A program made the position numbers and the translations under genes. DNA of 64,000 bases from contig NZ_CP022187.1 of the NCBI RefSeq assembly GCF_003111645.1, positions 620,001 through 684,000 on the forward strand, read 5' to 3'. This document shows positions 59,683-64,000 of this stretch, piece by piece. Within the stretch, counting starts at the first letter, position 1; every line of letters starts with the position of its first letter. The notes beneath the pieces are model-generated. The model searched no databases, was not told where the DNA came from, and saw only the letters and a list, made by a program, of their open reading frames with translations. Source of the stretch: Parazoarcus communis (lineage in GTDB: Bacteria; Pseudomonadota; Gammaproteobacteria; Burkholderiales; Rhodocyclaceae).

Positions 59683-60678
59683 TCAGCGGCCGAGCGACTT
59701 CAGGACCTTGTCGAGCTTGTCCTTGCCGCCGATGCTGTCGTAGAACTTCGGCCACACCGTGGTGGTGGCCTTTTGAATGAACTCCTTTTCACCGTTGGCA
59801 GCGTCGCTGATCTGCATGCCCTTGGCGGCGAGATCCTTCTTGATCTTATCTTCGGTCTCGAGCAGGTACTTGTAGCTGTGCTCGGTGGCTTCACGACCGG
59901 CTTCGAGGATGGCCTTCTGTACGTCAGGTTTCTGATCCTGGAAAACGGACTCGCTGACGATCAGCGGCTCGAGCGAGAAGATGTAGCGGATGTTGGTGAC
60001 GTATTTCTGCACTTCGTTGAACTTCATCGCCGAGACGGTGATGTAGGGGTTGTCCTGACCATCGACGACGCGCTGCTGCAACGCGGTGAAGGTTTCGGAC
60101 CAGGCCATCGGTGTCGGGTTGATGCCCCAGGACTGATAGGTGGCGATCATGATCTCATTCTTCGGTACGCGAACAACCAGACCCTTGAGGTCGGCCACGG
60201 TGGTTACCGGCTTCTTCGAGTTGGTCAGTACGCGGAAGCCTGAATAAGCCCAGCCGACGATGCGGACGCCTGCGTCGCGGATGGTGTTTTCAGTAAGCTC
60301 CTTGCCCACATCGCCCTGAGTGAGCTTCTTGGCTTCTTCTGCGCTCTGGATGACGTAGGGAAGGGTCAGCACGCCCACCGAGGGCGAGAACGGGGTGACG
60401 TTGTTGACGGCCAGTACCGAGAAGTCCAGCGTGCCGAGCGCGGCGTTGTTGACCGTGTTCTGTTCGTCACCCAGCTGGCCGTTGGGGAAGAGGTCGACCT
60501 TGTGCTTTCCGCCGGTCTTCTGTTCGAAGAGGGTCTTGAAGGTCTGGCCCAGTTCCCACTGCGTACCACCAGCAGCATCACCCAGCGCCATCTTGAAATT
60601 GGCTGCGAAGGCACCTTGCGATCCGGCGATCAGGCCGGCGGTAAGGAACGAGATCAGTACGGTTTTCTTGATGTTCAT
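59683..60678 (-). CDS. TRAP transporter solute-binding protein (DctP)
   Basis: A 331-residue periplasmic binding protein. The signal peptide is KKTVLISFLTAGLIAGSQGA with cleavage near FA-A. The DctP family pattern includes QKTGGKHKVDLFPNGQLGDE, the conserved Arg region KGLVVRVPKNEIMI that contacts the ligand carboxylate, and GINPTPMAWSETFTALQQRV followed by VDGQDNPY. ATG 60678 is preferred over an ATG four codons upstream. The ligand is unknown; neighbours suggest a compound oxidised by the upstream FAD enzyme. Confidence 0.92.
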   Translation of the reverse strand: MNIKKTVLISFLTAGLIAGSQGAFAANFKMALGDAAGGTQWELGQTFKTLFEQKTGGKHKVDLFPNGQLGDEQNTVNNAALGTLDFSVLAVNNVTPFSPSVGVLTLPYVIQSAEEAKKLTQGDVGKELTENTIRDAGVRIVGWAYSGFRVLTNSKKPVTTVADLKGLVVRVPKNEIMIATYQSWGINPTPMAWSETFTALQQRVVDGQDNPYITVSAMKFNEVQKYVTNIRYIFSLEPLIVSESVFQDQKPDVQKAILEAGREATEHSYKYLLETEDKIKKDLAAKGMQISDAANGEKEFIQKATTTVWPKFYDSIGGKDKLDKVLKSLGR

Positions 60679-60824
60679 GGTTGGCTCCAACTTTGTCTGA
60701 CTGGTCCGATGTTTCGGACAGGGCTGTGTTGCTGCTCGGGATGGAAACCCCTGGTCGCTTTTCGCGTACCTGCTGCGGATTCCCTTGTTATGAGGTCCTG
60801 CGCTCCATGAGTGGGGTGGGCGGG

Positions 60825-60848
60825 GGCCTTCCGGCTCGCCGGAAGGCC
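60825..60848 (-). terminator. Hairpin after the FAD oxidoreductase gene
   Basis: GGCCTTCCGG-CTCG-CCGGAAGGCC: perfect 10-bp stem with a CTCG loop, 11 bases past the oxidoreductase stop on the minus strand. No T-tract follows. It may separate the enzyme genes from the TRAP genes, which have a 180-base gap before dctP. Confidence 0.55.
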
Positions 60849-60858
60849 AGCGGATGAA

Positions 60859-62301
60859 TCAGGGGCGTTCGTCGTTGTAGGCGTACCAGCGGTAGAGGAA
60901 GCGCTGGCCGAAGCGGCGGAACGGGGCAAAGGCCTCCGAAACCACCATCTCGCGGATGTTCGGGAACGGCAGCCTCGAGGTGAAGATCGGCAATGTCAGT
61001 TCGTTCCCCTTGCCGGCGATCCACTGTGCCAGGCGACGCCCTGCCTGGGCCGAATACATCACGCCGTTGCCGCCGTAGCCGAGGGAGTAATAGATCGTTT
61101 CCTTCGGATCGGGTTGGTGGATGCGCGGCATCATGTCGTGACTCACATCCACCCAGCCCCACCACGAGTAGTCGATCTGAACACCCTTGAGCGCCGGAAA
61201 CTTGCGCCACATGTCTTCGATCAGGCGTTGCTCATACTGCTTCTGCGGTGCGTCGTTGCCGGTAATCGCGCTGCGGCTGCCGATCTGCAGCCGGTTGTCC
61301 GGCATCAGGCGGTAGTAGTGACGCAGTACGCGCGTATCGGTAATGACCTGGTGCGTGCGCAGGCCACACGCTTCGATTTCCTGTGCGGTCAGCGGCCGGG
61401 TGACGATGGAGTTCGACAGAATCGGCAGCAGACGGTTTTTCAGCTCGGGGTGCAGGCTGTTCGAAGTATAGCCACCGGTGCACACGCCTACAGCGCGGGC
61501 ACGCACAATGCCGCCGGGGGTCTTCAGGTAATGCACGCCGTTGCGTGTTTCCCAGCCCTGTACGGGGCTCGCGGGATGAATGGTTGCGCCCAGTGCACGT
61601 GCCTTTTTCACGTAACCGAAGGCAAGCTTGCCGGCGTGAATGCCGATGCCTTCGGGTTCGTGCATCGCACCGCAGGCTTCCTCGTCGCCAACCCACTCGC
61701 GCTTGACGGTGTCGGCATCCAGGATGCGCGCGTCGTACTTGAACACGTCGCGCAGCAGCTTTGCTTCCTTCTCCAGCGTCGGCATGATGCGTTCGCGGTG
61801 CGCAACATACAGGTGACCGCCGGGTTGAGGATCGCAGTCGATGTCCTTGATCAGCTCCTTGAAGTTCTCCATGCCGTCCACACATTCGCGGTGCAGGCCG
61901 AGGGCCGCTTCAAGACCGTAGCGGGTGATCCACTGCGAGCGCTTCAGCCGGCCGGAGGCGCACTGCGCCTGTCCGCCGTTGCGTACGCTGCAGCCCCATG
62001 CCGTGCGGTTGGCTTCCAGCACGGTCGCCTTGATGCCGTATTCCTGCGCCAGGAAGATGGCGGTCGTCAGGCCCGTGAAGCCGGAGCCGATGATGGCGAC
62101 GTCTACATCGATGTCATGGGTGATCGGACCATCGTCCGCGGGCGGCTCGCCGGCGGTGCCGATCCAGTAGGTCGGTGCGTACTCGCGGCCCTGGCCGGGC
62201 GTTGCGGAGACCAGGGGGTCGTAGGCGGGATCGTAAGGTTTGGAGGGGGGAGTGGCGCGGCCTTCGGCGGCGGCGCTCACGTTGGCGGTAGCAGCGTCCA
62301 T
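60859..62301 (-). CDS. FAD-dependent amine/amino-acid oxidoreductase (DAO superfamily, PuuB-like)
   Basis: A 480-residue flavoenzyme. After an N-terminal extension of about 65 residues, VDVAIIGSGFTGLTTAIFLA is the FAD dinucleotide motif; ANRTAWGCSVRNGGQAQCAS follows, as in gamma-glutamylputrescine and related oxidases. The C-terminal YYSLGYGGNGVMYSAQAGRR closes the FAD site. Such enzymes oxidise amines or N-alkyl amino acids to imines. It lies in a gene order regulator, NTF2-like, oxidoreductase, TRAP, which fits uptake and oxidation of an amino compound. Exact substrate unknown. Confidence 0.85.
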   Translation of the reverse strand: MDAATANVSAAAEGRATPPSKPYDPAYDPLVSATPGQGREYAPTYWIGTAGEPPADDGPITHDIDVDVAIIGSGFTGLTTAIFLAQEYGIKATVLEANRTAWGCSVRNGGQAQCASGRLKRSQWITRYGLEAALGLHRECVDGMENFKELIKDIDCDPQPGGHLYVAHRERIMPTLEKEAKLLRDVFKYDARILDADTVKREWVGDEEACGAMHEPEGIGIHAGKLAFGYVKKARALGATIHPASPVQGWETRNGVHYLKTPGGIVRARAVGVCTGGYTSNSLHPELKNRLLPILSNSIVTRPLTAQEIEACGLRTHQVITDTRVLRHYYRLMPDNRLQIGSRSAITGNDAPQKQYEQRLIEDMWRKFPALKGVQIDYSWWGWVDVSHDMMPRIHQPDPKETIYYSLGYGGNGVMYSAQAGRRLAQWIAGKGNELTLPIFTSRLPFPNIREMVVSEAFAPFRRFGQRFLYRWYAYNDERP

Positions 62302-62339
62302 GCTCGGATTCCTTGATTCAGTGTGACGTGAATCCGCGC

Positions 62340-62726
62340 TCAGGCTACGGATACTGGCGGACGATCCTTGCGGAATGCATTCTTGACCGCGATCTTGCCG
62401 TCACGGAACGTGAAGATATCGACCATGCGTGCTTCGATGCGGGTGCCGTCGGCCTTGGTGCCGACGAAGGTGGTTTCGCTCACACCGCGATTGCCATCGA
62501 CGAAGTGGTCGCCGTCGAGCCACGCCGCGTCGGGGAAGGTCTGCCAGGCCAGCATGAAGCCTTCGCGCACTGCCTCGCGGCCAACGAAACTGCGGCCGAG
62601 CAGGTCGGGGCCGCCGACCGCGTGGAAGGAGCAGTCATCGGCCATGAAGCTCATCAGGGCGTCGATGTCGTGACGGTTCCAGGCGTCGCCGAAGGCTTCC
62701 AGAAGGGCAGTGGTGGGTTGGGTCAT
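62340..62726 (-). CDS. NTF2/SnoaL-like protein
   Basis: A 128-residue protein of the nuclear-transport-factor-2 fold: LLEAFGDAWNRHDIDALMSF, MADDCSFHAVGG, GREAVREGFMLAWQTFPDAA and MVDIFTFRDGKIAVKNAFRK. This fold serves small enzymes and binding proteins, often isomerases or dehydratases. ATG 62726 with GAGAGA upstream is preferred to a longer frame reaching into the regulator gene. It is 38 bases upstream of the FAD enzyme gene, so likely acts in the same pathway. Confidence 0.85.
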   Translation of the reverse strand: MTQPTTALLEAFGDAWNRHDIDALMSFMADDCSFHAVGGPDLLGRSFVGREAVREGFMLAWQTFPDAAWLDGDHFVDGNRGVSETTFVGTKADGTRIEARMVDIFTFRDGKIAVKNAFRKDRPPVSVA

Positions 62727-62838
62727 GTTCTCTCTCCGTGATGGTGCTGGGCTTGTCTGTTGCGCCGGTGGCCGAGAACGGTGTCTCTGGCCATCGACAA
62801 CGTGGGTACAGGTTAAGGCCCTTGCGGAGGACGACGTA

Positions 62839-62868
62839 GGACCAGTTGGGGTGAATCGTTTGGTCCAG
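62839..62868 (-). promoter_or_regulatory. Candidate MocR operator
   Basis: On the minus strand CTGGACC and CTGGTCC form a direct repeat with start-to-start distance of 23 bases. It lies in the 166-base gap between the MocR-type gene and the NTF2-like gene. MocR/GabR/TauR regulators usually bind paired direct repeats of this size near their target promoter. Confidence 0.4.
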
Positions 62869-62892
62869 ATAAGGCTTTGAAGAATATGGAAA

Positions 62893-63999
62893 TTATTCTG
62901 AAGTTTGCAGATTTGCGACAACGCCGGCCAGGCATTTGATGCCAGCGTCGATGTGCTCGACCGGAATCGAGGAGAAGCCGAGGCGGAAGTAGTTTCTCGG
63001 GGGCGGTTCGGACATGAAGAATACGCTGCCGGTCTCGATCAGGATGCCGTGTTCGAGGGCCTGCTCTGCGAGTACATTGGCATCGAGCCAGGGAGGGCCT
63101 TCCACCCAGCACGACGAACCACCCGAGATCGGCACATGGCGAAAAGCCGGAAGATGGCTCGCCAGTGCCGCCGTCAGTGCGCATGCCCGTTCGTTGTGCG
63201 CCGTCGAGAGCCTGCGCAGCAGCGAGTCGTGGTGACCGAGCGAGAGAAAGATCGCGAACGCGCGCTGCATGTAAGCCGCAGGGTGACGAAGGTTCAGCCG
63301 CCGCACACCGCGCAGTTCGCGGATGAGCTCGGCCGGGCCGACCACGTATCCCAGGCGCATGCCCGGCGCGAGGCTCTTGGACAGACTGCCGATGTAGATC
63401 ACGCGGTTGTTGCGGTCCAGGCTCTTGAGCGCGGGCAGGGGTTCGCCTTCAAACGGGTTCTCGCTGTCGTAGTCGTCTTCGATGACGATGAAGTCTGCTT
63501 CCTCGGCCATCTTCAGCAAGGCCTCGCGACGTTCGAGCGGCATGGTGACCGTGGTCGGACACTGGTGGCTGGGCGTGACATAGACGTAATCGCAGCGCTT
63601 GAGCCGGTCGTCAATAATCAGGCCCTGCTCATCTATTGCAAGGCTTTCCATGCGCTTTGTGCGGCTGCTGAAAATGTTGCGCGCGTCGGGGTAGCCGGGG
63701 TCTTCCATGCCGACCGGCGTGTCACTGCTGGTCAGCAGATCGGCCAGCAGATACAGCGCCTGCTGGGTGCCGACGGTGATCACGATCTCGTCGTCCGACG
63801 CCCGTACCCCGCGTCGCGGCAACACCCTGGTACGGATCTGGCGCACGAGGGATTCGTCGTCGCGCAGTATCATGTCCTGCGCCCATTCGCTGATCTCGAG
63901 CACGCTGAGCGTTTTCATGCAGCACTCGCGCCAGTCGGCGGTGGGGAACAGGGTGGGGTCGAACTGACCGTAGACAAAGGGGTAGGGGTAGGTCTGCCA
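62893..63999 (-). CDS. MocR-type regulator with aminotransferase-like domain (5' truncated)
   Basis: The frame stays open to the window end, so the N-terminal GntR helix-turn-helix lies outside. The visible part starts with WQTYPYPFVYGQFDPTLFPT and continues through SVLEISEWAQDM and TVGTQQALYLLADLL, the fold type I aminotransferase domain found in MocR regulators. The PLP-binding Lys is in YIGSLSKSLAPGMRLGYVVG, preceded by VIEDDYDSENPFEG. A pure aminotransferase is possible, but these motifs are typical of MocR proteins, which sense amino compounds through PLP. It would regulate the downstream NTF2-FAD-TRAP genes. Confidence 0.85.
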   Translation of the reverse strand, partial: WQTYPYPFVYGQFDPTLFPTADWRECCMKTLSVLEISEWAQDMILRDDESLVRQIRTRVLPRRGVRASDDEIVITVGTQQALYLLADLLTSSDTPVGMEDPGYPDARNIFSSRTKRMESLAIDEQGLIIDDRLKRCDYVYVTPSHQCPTTVTMPLERREALLKMAEEADFIVIEDDYDSENPFEGEPLPALKSLDRNNRVIYIGSLSKSLAPGMRLGYVVGPAELIRELRGVRRLNLRHPAAYMQRAFAIFLSLGHHDSLLRRLSTAHNERACALTAALASHLPAFRHVPISGGSSCWVEGPPWLDANVLAEQALEHGILIETGSVFFMSEPPPRNYFRLGFSSIPVEHIDAGIKCLAGVVANLQTSE

Positions 64000-64000
64000 G

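Overview
The window looks like a chromosomal segment of a GC-rich betaproteobacterium, most plausibly Rhodocyclales (Thauera/Azoarcus/Aromatoleum-like). That placement is inference from gene content, codon bias and product mix; no rRNA or marker-based assignment was possible. No tRNA, rRNA, insertion sequence or CRISPR array was seen.

Region 1 (1-12.5 kb, + strand) is a carboxylic-acid catabolic block. It starts with the end of a fused TctA-TctB tricarboxylate transporter, followed by a class III CoA-transferase, a MaoC-type acyl-CoA hydratase and a CitE-type lyase, the enzyme trio of itaconate degradation (itaconate to itaconyl-CoA to citramalyl-CoA to acetyl-CoA plus pyruvate). After these come a PcaB/fumarase-superfamily lyase, a LysR regulator, tricarballylate dehydrogenase TcuA with its electron-transfer partner TcuB, an MFS transporter, a D-2-hydroxyacid dehydrogenase and a PrpF/GalD-family isomerase. 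Together they look like a system for C5/C6 di- and tricarboxylates (itaconate, tricarballylate, aconitate).

Region 2 (12.5-20.2 kb) holds a small Cys/coiled-coil protein, a QorB-like NAD(P)-binding oxidoreductase divergent from a LysR gene, an OprD-like porin, a stand-alone DUF2126 protein and gshA.

Region 3 (20.5-44.5 kb, - strand) is the highlight: an 18-gene operon for a contractile phage-tail-like injection system of the eCIS type. In transcription order it encodes sheath, tube, a Zn-ribbon baseplate factor, a proline-rich disordered protein, a DUF4255 tail-cap protein, an AAA+ ATPase, a 90-aa protein, a DUF4157 effector-like protein, a CIS_tube (Afp7-like) protein, a LysM protein, hub, spike, PAAR-like tip, gp25, two J-type baseplate wedge proteins, a gpI-type protein and a DUF6519 protein. 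Ten of the seventeen junctions are 4-base ATGA overlaps. Unusual points are a tandemly duplicated domain in the sheath, a PA14 domain inserted in one baseplate protein, beta-helix domains on the last two proteins, a possible Cys-His-Asn hydrolase domain on the DUF4157 protein, and no recognisable tape-measure or classical fibre gene.

Region 4 (45-56.5 kb) carries a multi-PAS/GAF diguanylate cyclase, an exported hypothetical protein, an HtrA/MucD protease downstream of a two-component pair, a DUF4399 protein, an AEC-family carrier, argC and a small hypothetical gene.

Region 5 (56.6-64 kb, - strand) is a TRAP uptake and oxidation cluster: a MocR-type regulator (partial), an NTF2-like protein, a PuuB-like FAD amine oxidoreductase, DctP, DctQ, DctM and a periplasmic double-Cache protein. 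It is probably for import and oxidation of an amino compound. Strong intercistronic hairpins and a candidate MocR operator are visible.
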